DNA of 9,257 nucleotides from an uncultured Verrucomicrobiota bacterium (GTDB lineage: Bacteria; Verrucomicrobiota; Verrucomicrobiia; Limisphaerales; UBA9464), in assembly GCA_903864375.1 (NCBI GenBank), contig CAIPFS010000376.1, forward strand, positions 1-9,257, given 5' to 3'. The position numbers and the translations under genes are program-made. Under the pieces are notes generated by a model. That model ran no database searches. It had not been told where the DNA came from and saw only the letters and a program-made list of their open reading frames with translations. Of the stretch, positions 1 through 7,880 are shown piece after piece (positions within the stretch are counted from its first letter, which is position 1; each line of letters begins with the position of its first letter).

Positions 1-1
1 C

Positions 2-19
2 CTCGGTCTGCTGGGTTGC
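2..19 (+). other. Lipoprotein signal-peptide end with lipobox (LLGC)
   Basis: Codons from position 2 read L-G-L-L-G-C and are in frame with the hydrolase. LLGC fits the lipobox consensus for diacylglyceryl modification of Cys and cleavage by signal peptidase II. The charged n-region and most of the hydrophobic core lie upstream of the window, so only the last five residues before the Cys are seen. Confidence 0.7.
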
Positions 20-1621
20 GCCCACGGAGAGCGAACCGACCGCAATCCAATCGCAGCGAAACTTCAAAAGGCGGAGGCGCTACAAAAGCAGGCGCTCCGC
101 GCCTCCGCGACGGGAAATTCCCAGGAAAAGGTCCAACTCAGGTTTGAACGTCAGGTTTCCGACCTTGTCGCTACGCTCCGGGATCGCCTTTCACCGGTGG
201 GAGCCTCGGCACTGACCAACGGTGGGCTGCGGGTGGGTCCGTACCTGTTGCAAATGCCACCCAACGATCGCGAGGGCACCTCCCTGAGTTTGTCCGGATA
301 CGATCGTCTCTACCCGGCTGACCCCACCGAGGAGCGGGGTATCACCGGCCTGTTTGCCCACACCGGCGAAGGAGCGGCGCTGGTGGGAGAACTGGGGCAG
401 GCGTCGGAGCTGACCCGGGAACGAACCAATTTTTTTGCCCAGCGCATTTATTTGCCGGTGACCGCCGTATTGGATTTTCCCGATTCAACTTCCAATCCCC
501 GGCCCGCACTTCTCCGACTGGTCGATCCCCATGTGCCGCCGGAGGAAGTCCCCGGTTTACAGGGCCGGGTTTTGTCCGCCAATTTCACCGCCCCGGCCCG
601 TTTGAGCCTCGCCCGGGAGGCCTTCATCAAGTGGGCCTGGCTGGGACTTCTCTGGCCGGGACTTCACCTGGAGGAAGGCGGCCTGTTCCTGCTGGAACCG
701 TATCATCCCGAGAAGATTCCAGTGGTTCTGGTCCACGGGCTCTATTCATCGCCGGCGACATGGCTCGAAATGGCCAGTGCCATTCAAGCCGACCCGCAGC
801 TCAGCCACCGGTTGCAGCTTTGGTACTTCATCTACCCCTCCGGCCTCCCGATTCCTGAGTCGGCCCATCAATTAAGAACATCGCTTCAGGACGCGTTGAA
901 CCGGCTGGATCCAGGACTTCACCATGCGACCAGTCACGAATTGGTCCTCATTGGTCACAGCATGGGTGGCATTCTATCCCGGCTTCAAACCACTGAATCC
1001 GGGGACCATTTCTGGACCAATTTCTTCTCCAAACCGGTGGAAAAGCTCAACGTACGGGATTCGATACGGCAGGACCTCAAGGAAAGCTTTTTCTTTGACC
1101 GACAACCCTGCGTCTCCCGCGTGGTGTTCATCGCCACCCCGCATCGGGGCAGTGGGCTGGCGGATCTCTGGTTTTCGCGGTGGTTTGTCCGACTGATCCA
1201 CCTGCCGGCCACCACCGTCCAGACGGCCACGGAACTTCTGACCATGAACGTCGACGCGATTCGTCCGGACCTGCTGAAATACAATAAGTTGGGATTGACC
1301 AGCGTGGAGTCGCTGTCGCCGGGCAATCCACTCTACCGCGCCATGGAAGAGCGTCCCATTCCGGTCCCCTTTCATTCCATCATTGCCAACCGTGGAAACC
1401 CTGGGACGACGCCCACCTCCGACGGGGTCGTTCCTTATGAAAGCGCCCATCTGACCAACGCCCTGTCTGAGGTTATCATTCCGGCGGGCCATGCCTGCAC
1501 CGATTCCTTGGCCACGATTGCGGAGGTCAAACGCATCCTCCACCTCCATCTTGCGGAATTCGATCGTCGCCAGCAGCGGGAGGGCCGGGAGGCAGGCTCG
1601 GAATCTTCGGGCAGTCATTAA
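2..1621 (+). CDS. Alpha/beta hydrolase lipoprotein (esterase/lipase-like), 5'-truncated by the window edge
   Basis: Probable serine hydrolase acting on an ester or similar bond; substrate unknown. The frame is open from the left edge, giving 539 visible residues, and the true start lies outside the window. The first codons read LGLLGCAHGE, the end of a lipoprotein signal peptide with a lipobox whose Cys is codon 17-19, so the mature protein should be lipid-anchored. The GTG at 197 is therefore not the start. A charged, probably helical stretch follows (about residues 20-65). The hydrolase core begins near residue 240 with VVLVHGLYSS (oxyanion-hole HG, His245). The nucleophile elbow GHSMGG has Ser320 (959-961). 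FIATPHRGSG follows, then the likely triad Asp474 in TSDGVVPYES and His497 in IPAGHACT. All triad residues are present, so it should be active. It resembles PGAP1/DUF676-type alpha/beta hydrolases. glgB follows 50 bases downstream on the same strand, so co-transcription is possible. Fold confidence is high; substrate and exact family are unknown. Confidence 0.88.
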   Translation, partial: LGLLGCAHGERTDRNPIAAKLQKAEALQKQALRASATGNSQEKVQLRFERQVSDLVATLRDRLSPVGASALTNGGLRVGPYLLQMPPNDREGTSLSLSGYDRLYPADPTEERGITGLFAHTGEGAALVGELGQASELTRERTNFFAQRIYLPVTAVLDFPDSTSNPRPALLRLVDPHVPPEEVPGLQGRVLSANFTAPARLSLAREAFIKWAWLGLLWPGLHLEEGGLFLLEPYHPEKIPVVLVHGLYSSPATWLEMASAIQADPQLSHRLQLWYFIYPSGLPIPESAHQLRTSLQDALNRLDPGLHHATSHELVLIGHSMGGILSRLQTTESGDHFWTNFFSKPVEKLNVRDSIRQDLKESFFFDRQPCVSRVVFIATPHRGSGLADLWFSRWFVRLIHLPATTVQTATELLTMNVDAIRPDLLKYNKLGLTSVESLSPGNPLYRAMEERPIPVPFHSIIANRGNPGTTPTSDGVVPYESAHLTNALSEVIIPAGHACTDSLATIAEVKRILHLHLAEFDRRQQREGREAGSESSGSH

Positions 1622-1671
1622 GCATCGGTCCCACGGTTGCCATCGCGGGTGGATTCGGTACGCTTCGACCA

Positions 1672-3906
1672 ATGATTCTCACCCTGGCGGAACTGGCCTC
1701 ACTCAGCCAATTGAGGCATGCCTCGCCCCATTCCCTGCTGGGAATGCACGCCCTTGAAGGCGGAAAAGGTCTGGTGGTTCGCGCCCAGGTGCCGGACGCC
1801 GTCCGGGTGGAGGTCGTACCGACTCATGAATCCCAGCGACCCCATCTTGAACTGACCCGCCTGGGGGATACCGTCATTTTTGAGGGAACAACCAATGCCG
1901 CCCGGGCAGTTTATGCCTACGATTTGGTGATCACCGATTCCTCCGGGCAACGTCGGCAACACCGGGATGCCTATTCCTTTCTGCCAACCCTGGGTGAGAC
2001 CGATCTTTATCTGATCGGCGAAGGCAAACATCGCAAGCTGTATGATGCTCTTGGCGCGCATCCCCGTACGGTGGATGGCGTTTCAGGGACCAGTTTTGCC
2101 GTGTGGGCCCCCAATGCCCACCGGGTTTCAGTCGTCGGCTCCTGGAATCAGTGGGACGGACGGGCTCATCCCATGCGCCTGCTGGGGACCAGCGGAATCT
2201 GGGAAATCTTTATTCCCGGAGTCAGCGTGGGAAGCCTTTACAAGTTTGAACTGATCGACAGTCACGGTCGGACCCGACTGAAGACCGATCCGTTTGGACT
2301 CTTCTTCGAACAGCCTCCCAAGAATGCCGCGATTGTTTGGGACACCGGAGGTTTTCAATGGGATGACGCCGCCTGGTTAAAGCGACGGAGCGAAACCCAG
2401 TGGCTCCGGGCACCCATCAGCATTTACGAACTACATCTCGGCTCCTGGCGCAAACGTTCCGCCTTCGAGTCCTGGAGCTACCGAGATCTGGCCCATCCGT
2501 TGATTGATTATCTGCGTCGGATGTCCTTCACCCATGTGGAGTTTCTTCCTGTCTCAGAGCATGCCTTCTATCCCAGTTGGGGTTATCAGGTCACAGGCTT
2601 TTTTGCCCCCACCAGCCGATACGGGACACCGGATGACCTCCAATTCTTGATCCAGTCGCTTCACGAGGCCGGGATAGGGGTGATCATCGATTGGGTTCCG
2701 GGTCATTTCCCCAAGGATGACTGGTCATTGGCCCAGTTCGATGGCACCGCGTTGTATGAGCATGCCGATCCCCGTCAGGGGGCCCAACCGGACTGGGGTA
2801 CGCTGGTTTTTAATTACGGCCGCAATGAGGTTCGCAATTTCCTCACCGCCAACGCCCTTTACTGGGCGGACCGTTTTCACGTGGATGGTCTGCGTGTGGA
2901 TGCGGTGGCCTCGATGCTGTATCTCGATTACTCCCGAAAAGAGGGAGAGTGGGTCCCCAACCAGTACGGAGGCCGTGAAAACCTGGAGGCGGTGGCCTTT
3001 CTGCGCCAGTTCAACGAACTGACGCATACCGAATTCCCCGGGATATTGACCATTGCCGAGGAAAGCACCGCCTGGCCCATGGTTTCGCGTCCCCCCTGGC
3101 TGGGTGGACTCGGTTTTGATCTGAAGTGGAACATGGGATGGATGCACGACACCCTGGGATACTTCAAGCGGGACCCCATTTACCGGCGGTATCATCAAAA
3201 TGATCTGACTTTTGCCATGCTTTATCACCTGCAGGAGAACTACATCCTGCCGCTGTCCCATGACGAGGTGGTGCATGGAAAGGGTTCCCTGCGAAAGCGG
3301 ATGCCGGGCGATGATTGGCGCGCGTTTGCCAACCTGCGGGCGCTGCTTGGGTATCAGTGGATGTTTCCCGGAAAGAAGCTTCTTTTCATGGGTGGCGAGT
3401 TCGGGCAGGTCGCTGAATGGAACGAAAATGCCTCGCTCGACTGGTGGCTGTTGGGTCAGGGACCCTACCATCAAGGGCTTCAGGATTGGGTGGCCGACTT
3501 GAATTCCTTTTATCAATTGGAACCGGCGCTTTCGCGGAGTGATTATGAGACCGAGGGTTTTTGGTGGATGGATTGCGGCGATCACGAGCACAGCGTCCTG
3601 AGCTTCGTCCGCCAATCACCGACCCGCGACGTGGGGGATGGCGTTTCCGCCCATCCTGCCTCGGTCGTGCTGGTGATCCTGAATCTGACACCCGACGTAC
3701 GCAGGAACTATCGCATCGGACTGCCTTTGCCAGGGACATGGACAGAGGCGCTGAACAGCGACAGCCATCGTTACGGTGGTGGGAACCTTGGCAATGCCGG
3801 AGCCGTCACCGCTGAGGAGTATTCGGTTCATGGGCAGCGATGGTCCGCCCTGTTCACCCTGCCGCCGCTGAGTATTCTGGTCTTCCGGGCCTCACCGACG
3901 ACCTGA
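1672..3906 (+). CDS. glgB: 1,4-alpha-glucan (glycogen) branching enzyme, GH13
   Basis: Transfers a cut alpha-1,4-glucan segment to an alpha-1,6 position, making the branches of glycogen; cytoplasmic. The 744 residues fit the two-N-domain GlgB type (E. coli 728). An N1 beta-sandwich spans about residues 10-110 and a CBM48-type domain about 120-230 (TSFAVWAPNAHRVSVVGSWNQWDG). The GH13 barrel is about 240-630 and an all-beta C-terminal domain about 640-744. Barrel landmarks include FLPVSEHAFYPSWGYQ near residue 291 and VIIDWVPGHF. Catalytic residues are Asp410 in GLRVDAVASM (nucleophile), Glu463 in IAEESTAWP (acid/base) and Asp531 in LSHDEVVHGKGS. Their spacings of 53 and 68 equal those of E. 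coli D405/E458/D526. No alternative in-frame start lies between the upstream stop codon and this ATG, and no clear Shine-Dalgarno is seen. It ends in TGA and faces the mosaic-protein gene convergently. No other glg gene is present. Confidence 0.97.
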   Translation: MILTLAELASLSQLRHASPHSLLGMHALEGGKGLVVRAQVPDAVRVEVVPTHESQRPHLELTRLGDTVIFEGTTNAARAVYAYDLVITDSSGQRRQHRDAYSFLPTLGETDLYLIGEGKHRKLYDALGAHPRTVDGVSGTSFAVWAPNAHRVSVVGSWNQWDGRAHPMRLLGTSGIWEIFIPGVSVGSLYKFELIDSHGRTRLKTDPFGLFFEQPPKNAAIVWDTGGFQWDDAAWLKRRSETQWLRAPISIYELHLGSWRKRSAFESWSYRDLAHPLIDYLRRMSFTHVEFLPVSEHAFYPSWGYQVTGFFAPTSRYGTPDDLQFLIQSLHEAGIGVIIDWVPGHFPKDDWSLAQFDGTALYEHADPRQGAQPDWGTLVFNYGRNEVRNFLTANALYWADRFHVDGLRVDAVASMLYLDYSRKEGEWVPNQYGGRENLEAVAFLRQFNELTHTEFPGILTIAEESTAWPMVSRPPWLGGLGFDLKWNMGWMHDTLGYFKRDPIYRRYHQNDLTFAMLYHLQENYILPLSHDEVVHGKGSLRKRMPGDDWRAFANLRALLGYQWMFPGKKLLFMGGEFGQVAEWNENASLDWWLLGQGPYHQGLQDWVADLNSFYQLEPALSRSDYETEGFWWMDCGDHEHSVLSFVRQSPTRDVGDGVSAHPASVVLVILNLTPDVRRNYRIGLPLPGTWTEALNSDSHRYGGGNLGNAGAVTAEEYSVHGQRWSALFTLPPLSILVFRASPTT

Positions 3907-4050
3907 CCCGATCCCTGCACCGTTGGGCTACCTGCACGGCCCCGGTTTGGATCAGGGACTTGTTCACGAGCGGGCTCACTTCGTTGGATATCCCTTCCGG
4001 GGGGGATTGCTGGTTTCAGGATTGTGCACCGCAGTTCCTGTTCAGGGCAC

Positions 4051-4081
4051 AAAAAAAGGGACCGGACGGATGTCCGGTCCC
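4051..4081 (-). terminator. Intrinsic terminator of the 1048-aa secreted protein gene
   Basis: A perfect 10-bp stem (GGGACCGGAC at 4058-4067 pairing with GTCCGGTCCC at 4072-4081) closes a 4-base loop. On the minus strand it is followed directly by seven T (A run 4051-4057 on plus). It lies 18 bases past the TAA at 4100-4102. Read on the plus strand the hairpin has no U-tract, so it is a weak terminator at best for the convergent glgB. The rest of the gap, 3907-4050, shows nothing recognisable. Confidence 0.9.
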
Positions 4082-4099
4082 TCGTGAAACTTCGATCGC

Positions 4100-7000
4100 T
4101 TAATTCTTCACGCGATAGAACGCCGGCCCGGCTCCGAGGGAGATATGGGCGGGGTTGGCCGCTCCCACATCCGTCCACGGACCCGCAGGGGCAGGGGCGG
4201 ACTGCAAGGTCCCGCCCGACGGAGCCCACGAGACGATGATGGTGGAACCGTCAATGGATGCTGTCAGCGTTGCCGGTCCGGAGCCTGGTCCGTGAACCAC
4301 GCCGCTGGTGGTGATGACGCCGCCTTCCTTGCCGGCCTTGTAATGGGCCGCCACCCGGTCCGCCGGGATGGATTTCAGGAAGATGGCCACTTCATCGATG
4401 TGTCCCTTGAACCAGTTGCCGGTCACGTCGAACACACCGGCGCCGCCGATATGCACATTGTAAGCGGAGGTGCCGTAGCTGCCGTTGGCGTTGTTGCCGC
4501 CCGTGGTCTGAAGGACACCATCAAAATAGGTCTTGATGGTGGTGCCGCTGGCAATGGTGGCCACATGATGCCATTCATCATCCGGGAAGGTATAGGTGGT
4601 GTTGATGCTGCCACCATTGGGAGTCCAGATTTGAATCGTCTGGGGGTCAATGAACCCGTACTCGATGGCGTCATTCTGACCAACAATGCCGATCCGGTTG
4701 CCCCAGGTCGTTCCATCGGTATTGGTACGCTCCGGCGACACCCAGTATTCCAGGGTGAAGGCCGCCTGGGATTGCAGGTAGTTCGTGGCCGCATCGACCC
4801 AGGTGCTCGCCCCGTCAAAGGTGGCCGAGCGATTATTGGCGGCAAAGCCGACAAAGGCGGGAGGCCGCGGACCCGGGTCACCGACTGCGCTTCCCGGCGT
4901 GCCACCGGAGCCTGGGCCCGACTCGTCGCCCACGCTGTAGATACCGTCGAGACCGCTCGAACCGGAATTCTTGGCCGTTGCGCCGGACGTTTCCTCGAAC
5001 CGATAGAATGCGATCGGACCGTCGAACTTGATGTCGTCCTCGTAGGTCACTAGAACGGCACTGAATTCGATGCTGGTGCCCGCCGGGGCCGGATTGCCAG
5101 CCAGATCCTTGAGACCCGCCACCGAGAGGGTGTTGGTCACACCCGCCGCGACAGGAGCCGCAGTGACCAGGGTCACCACCGTACCCGAGGCATCCAGAGT
5201 GGCACTTGCCCCGGCAATGTTTCCGGGCGTCACCACGTAATTGGCCGGGTTGGCCACTGAGGCGGGATCGAGGACCTCGTTAAAGGTCACCACGATGGTC
5301 TTCAAGGTGGCGCTGACCGAGTTCACGACCGTGGGCAGCGGCGGGACAGTATCTGGAGTCACCGTCACCGAAGCGACGGAGCTGGTTCCGGAGGCACCAA
5401 AGTCCTTGGCGACAACGCGGTATTGAGCGCCGCTATCGGTCAGCTTGGTGAGCGGCGTGGTGTAGGTGTTTCCGGTTGCACCCGGGATATCCGTGAAGGC
5501 CGAGGAGCCCGAGGGAGCGGTTTGCCACTGATAGACGACCGCCTGGGTCAGAACGTCGTCACCCAGATATCGGCCCTCCGCCGTGACCGAGAAGGTCGCG
5601 GGACGGCTCTGAAGGACCGTGACATTGGTCGGCGGATTAGGGAATGCAATGTAACCGCCATCCAGGATGGGATGGGGAGCGGAGGTGACCAGCGGCGGGA
5701 CCAACGCACTGGGCGTTCCATTCTGGGGATCAGGATCCGAGGCCAGTTTGTAGGTGGCCGTGATCGGGTCTCCACCGCCACCTTGATGGTGAACGACGGC
5801 AAAGTAGTAACTTTTGCTCGCACTGAGGGTGATGGTGGCACCTGTTCCGGTGGCGGTGGGCCAGGCGGAGTTCGGATTGGTATCCGAACGCTTCTGGGTC
5901 ACGTCACTGCCGCCGGCCGAAATCGTCCATTCGCGTCCATTGGACCATCCGGTTTCGCTGGCGATCAGGTGGGCGTTGGCCACGGTGTCGTCGGTGCTAA
6001 GGAAGAAGTCCGAATCATCGTCGGCCGAGACAAAGAAGACATAATTTCCGGAGACAGGAGGATGAAAGAATCCAGAGGAAACATCCGTGTAGTTGTTGCC
6101 ATGGCCACCCCCGTCATCGATTGCTCTCCAGTAGCTTGTCGAGGTGGGATCTCCCGGAGTCGTGCCCGGGGGTTCCAGATCCGTACGAACTGCTCCGGAA
6201 TAGAAATCATTCCGGATGCCCTCGGTGGAGATGACCGTTGAACCCACCGTCACGATGGCATTGGAACTGAAGGCCACATTGACGTTGTTGCTCACTGCGG
6301 CATAGAAGGTAGCTCCATTGTCCCCAGCGGAAATCGCCGGTGCCAGATAGGTATAACCCGTGGCGCCGGGGATCGCCGTTTTGTTCTTATACCATTGGAT
6401 GCCAAACACCGGCCCCTGGGTCTTCACCGAGAAGCTCACGTTGGTGTCACCCACGAGAACGCGGCGGCTGGCGGGCGGCTGGGTCACGCTCACCGTGTGG
6501 GTATTGGGCACTGCAGGTCCCACCTTCACCAATTGCAGGGCCGGGACGCCGGTTCCGTCGCCATTCACCGCACCATCCGGACCGGCCACATGGGTGACGC
6601 TCACTCCCAGACTGGGGCGACCATAGGTACCCAATCCCTTGAACACTACATAGTTACCCACGTCGTATGTGCCACTGGGATTGGTGTTGGTCGCCTGAAC
6701 CAGGGGAGACCCGTTGGTAAACTGATGCCACTCGGTGACATAATAGGACGTCAGATTGTCCGAATCGGTCACCTGCGCCGCGACCTTATCCCCGTTCATC
6801 GTCAGGTAGACATAGAGGTCGTAGGTCGCATCCGGCAGATTGTTGAAAGTAAAGGTTTCAGTCGCCCCGGCTCCTCCGCCTGCCTTGATGATGCCGTTCA
6901 GCAAAATTGCGTTGGAATCGGTGATGGTCGTGGGGTTGACATCGTTGTACCAACTGTCGTTGGCATCAAAGGCGATGGTGACCGGAGTAGCGGCACCAGT

Positions 7001-7246
7001 GCTGTCGACCAGGGGGCCGGCTTCACCCACGTTGGCCGGTGTGAAGCCGTAGGCGTCATCAACCGAATTCCAGTTGGGCTGCGCAACGACACCAGCCACC
7101 TGGCTGGGACTCAGGGCGGGCACACCCGGATTACCGGTGGATGAGCCATCACGGCCCAAAAATTGAACGCCGATAGACGCGGCATTCGACGTATATGCAG
7201 CCAGCAGGGCAATGCCTGTGACCACTTTGATACAGGATCGTTTCAT
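4100..7246 (-). CDS. Secreted multidomain Ig/PA14/LamG mosaic protein
   Basis: Large exported, probably carbohydrate- or surface-binding protein; no catalytic domain recognised. A signal peptide (MKRSC..., hydrophobic to about residue 19) likely ends at SNA/AS near residue 22. Residues 23-243 form an unassigned beta-rich module starting SIGVQFLGRDG. Residues 250-335 are Ig-like (IQWYKNKTAIPGATGYTY). Residues 338-505 are PA14-like (SGNYVFFVSADDDSDFFLSTD). Residues 535-632 are a second Ig-like domain (VYQWQTAPSGSS). Residues 635-733 are an SbsA-Ig-like fold (IVVTFNEVLDPASV, GLKDLAGNPAPAG). Residues 740-975 are LamG/Laminin_G_3 (IAFYRFEETSG, FTLEYWV, EWHHVATI, TYFDGVLQ, GHIDEVAIF). A short C-terminal module (about 990-1048: LQSAPAPAGPWTDV, ending FYRVKN) is common at the ends of Verrucomicrobia secreted proteins. 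There is no C-terminal membrane anchor or PEP-CTERM motif. The gene is monocistronic by appearance: own promoter candidate and terminator. The ATG start gives a sensible signal peptide, although no clear Shine-Dalgarno precedes it. Confidence 0.9.
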   Translation of the reverse strand: MKRSCIKVVTGIALLAAYTSNAASIGVQFLGRDGSSTGNPGVPALSPSQVAGVVAQPNWNSVDDAYGFTPANVGEAGPLVDSTGAATPVTIAFDANDSWYNDVNPTTITDSNAILLNGIIKAGGGAGATETFTFNNLPDATYDLYVYLTMNGDKVAAQVTDSDNLTSYYVTEWHQFTNGSPLVQATNTNPSGTYDVGNYVVFKGLGTYGRPSLGVSVTHVAGPDGAVNGDGTGVPALQLVKVGPAVPNTHTVSVTQPPASRRVLVGDTNVSFSVKTQGPVFGIQWYKNKTAIPGATGYTYLAPAISAGDNGATFYAAVSNNVNVAFSSNAIVTVGSTVISTEGIRNDFYSGAVRTDLEPPGTTPGDPTSTSYWRAIDDGGGHGNNYTDVSSGFFHPPVSGNYVFFVSADDDSDFFLSTDDTVANAHLIASETGWSNGREWTISAGGSDVTQKRSDTNPNSAWPTATGTGATITLSASKSYYFAVVHHQGGGGDPITATYKLASDPDPQNGTPSALVPPLVTSAPHPILDGGYIAFPNPPTNVTVLQSRPATFSVTAEGRYLGDDVLTQAVVYQWQTAPSGSSAFTDIPGATGNTYTTPLTKLTDSGAQYRVVAKDFGASGTSSVASVTVTPDTVPPLPTVVNSVSATLKTIVVTFNEVLDPASVANPANYVVTPGNIAGASATLDASGTVVTLVTAAPVAAGVTNTLSVAGLKDLAGNPAPAGTSIEFSAVLVTYEDDIKFDGPIAFYRFEETSGATAKNSGSSGLDGIYSVGDESGPGSGGTPGSAVGDPGPRPPAFVGFAANNRSATFDGASTWVDAATNYLQSQAAFTLEYWVSPERTNTDGTTWGNRIGIVGQNDAIEYGFIDPQTIQIWTPNGGSINTTYTFPDDEWHHVATIASGTTIKTYFDGVLQTTGGNNANGSYGTSAYNVHIGGAGVFDVTGNWFKGHIDEVAIFLKSIPADRVAAHYKAGKEGGVITTSGVVHGPGSGPATLTASIDGSTIIVSWAPSGGTLQSAPAPAGPWTDVGAANPAHISLGAGPAFYRVKN

Positions 7247-7298
7247 AGATGATAGCCCGGGATTAGCGGGCGATACTTAACAGTCGGGGGACGACGAA

Positions 7299-7328
7299 AT
7301 CACACCCCAGAAGTCACTGTTTTGTCAA
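7299..7328 (-). promoter_or_regulatory. Candidate sigma-70-type promoter for the mosaic protein gene
   Basis: On the minus strand a perfect TTGACA -35 (7323-7328) is separated by 18 bases from TGTGAT (7299-7304), which matches 4 of 6 positions of TATAAT. Transcription would start about 7290, giving a 5' leader of roughly 45 bases before the ATG at 7246. The consensus -35 in a GC-rich genome is the main support; the -10 is imperfect. Confidence 0.4.
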
Positions 7329-7498
7329 CGGGAAAGCCGTGAAATCTCTTTTGATAAATGTCCTGCGACTCCTGGTAGGAAGCGTTGATCTGATTTTGTC
7401 GTTGTCACCCCGTTTACATTGGACTTACTTTATCAAAATTCCGTCTCATGTGGTGGTGACTTACAGCCACCCTTCGCTGCCTCGCGATCAACAGTTGC
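7329..7498. other. Gene-free, comparatively AT-rich stretch
   Basis: No credible coding frame, RNA gene or strong hairpin was found here. The stretch is visibly richer in A and T than its neighbours, mainly up to about 7460. It lies between the promoter candidate of the minus-strand mosaic gene and the point where ASPIC/UnbV-type coding similarity begins. It may hold decayed remains of the 5' part of that pseudogene, but nothing readable is left. Confidence 0.35.
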
Positions 7499-7855
7499 TG
7501 GACCGCCCGCCCCGACCTGGCCGTGGGCGTCAACCCTGGCCGCACCTGCCTGTTCCGGGACCGCACCGCCAGACCCGGATTGAGAGTCCAGTCAATCTCC
7601 AACCCGGAAAACCCCTGGGGAATCGGTGCCGGGGTGTGGCTCAACTTCGAGGGACTCCGGGGGCCGGCGCCAGAACTTCATGCCGGGTCCGGGTATTGGT
7701 CGCAGGATAGTCCGGTGACGGTCCTGGCGATGCCCCGGGAGCCCCAATCCATTTCGGTTTGGTGACCAGGAGGCATGGTCACGACGATGCCGCTGCCGGC
7801 GGGTTGTCGGGAGGTGGAGGCTTCCGCCAACGGCAGCCTCAGGGCTGTTCGGTGA
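7499..7855 (+). pseudogene. Remnant of an FG-GAP/ASPIC-UnbV (CRTAC1-like) protein, truncated and with an in-frame stop
   Basis: The frame reads WTARPDLAVGVNPGRTCLFRD, which looks like the tail of an FG-GAP/VCBS repeat. It continues through GLRVQSI, NPWGIGAGVWL, LHAGSGYWSQDSP and VLAMP to SISVW, the order and spacing of the ASPIC/UnbV domain (PF07593). At 7763-7765 an in-frame TGA stands where this family has the Trp of W-P-G-G. The same frame then continues PGGMVTTMPLPAGCREVEASANG and stops at TGA 7853-7855. A single G-to-A change (TGG to TGA) explains the break. Intact members have several hundred residues of beta-propeller repeats upstream; here an in-frame stop at 7457-7459 and unrelated sequence precede it. 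It is therefore a 3' relic with no credible start; the GTG at 7523 lies inside the domain. Intact relatives are usually secreted and their function is poorly known. The family call is pattern recognition, fairly sure. Confidence 0.72.
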
Positions 7856-7880
7856 CGTTCCCGGGGAATTCGAACCCCCC

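Noticed and set aside
197..199. GTG as the start of the alpha/beta hydrolase
   Set aside because: The same frame is open to position 2 and encodes a lipobox plus linker; a start here would discard the export signal.
2725..3615. 296-codon open frame antisense to glgB
   Set aside because: It lies wholly opposite the catalytic part of an intact, motif-complete glgB. It is a GC-driven antisense frame with no recognisable domain.
4145..6241. Long plus-strand open frames (302 and 272 codons) opposite the mosaic protein gene
   Set aside because: They are Gly/Arg/Val-rich mirror frames of Thr/Gly/Ser-rich coding sequence. The minus-strand frame has a signal peptide, ordered domains, promoter and terminator.
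7402..7430. Possible plus-strand promoter (TTGTCA, 17 bases, TTACTT)
   Set aside because: The -10 matches only 2 of 6 consensus bases, and there is no intact gene downstream.
7339..7710. 123-codon plus-strand open frame
   Set aside because: Its second half is Arg/Pro/Gly-rich sequence in a different frame from the readable ASPIC/UnbV similarity, and its first half shows no family pattern. It is a shadow frame.
7763..7765. TGA read as tryptophan (altered genetic code) or selenocysteine
   Set aside because: TGA is the normal stop of glgB (3904-3906) and fba (7952-7954), so the code is standard. The family residue here is Trp rather than Cys/Sec, and no SECIS-like structure is evident.
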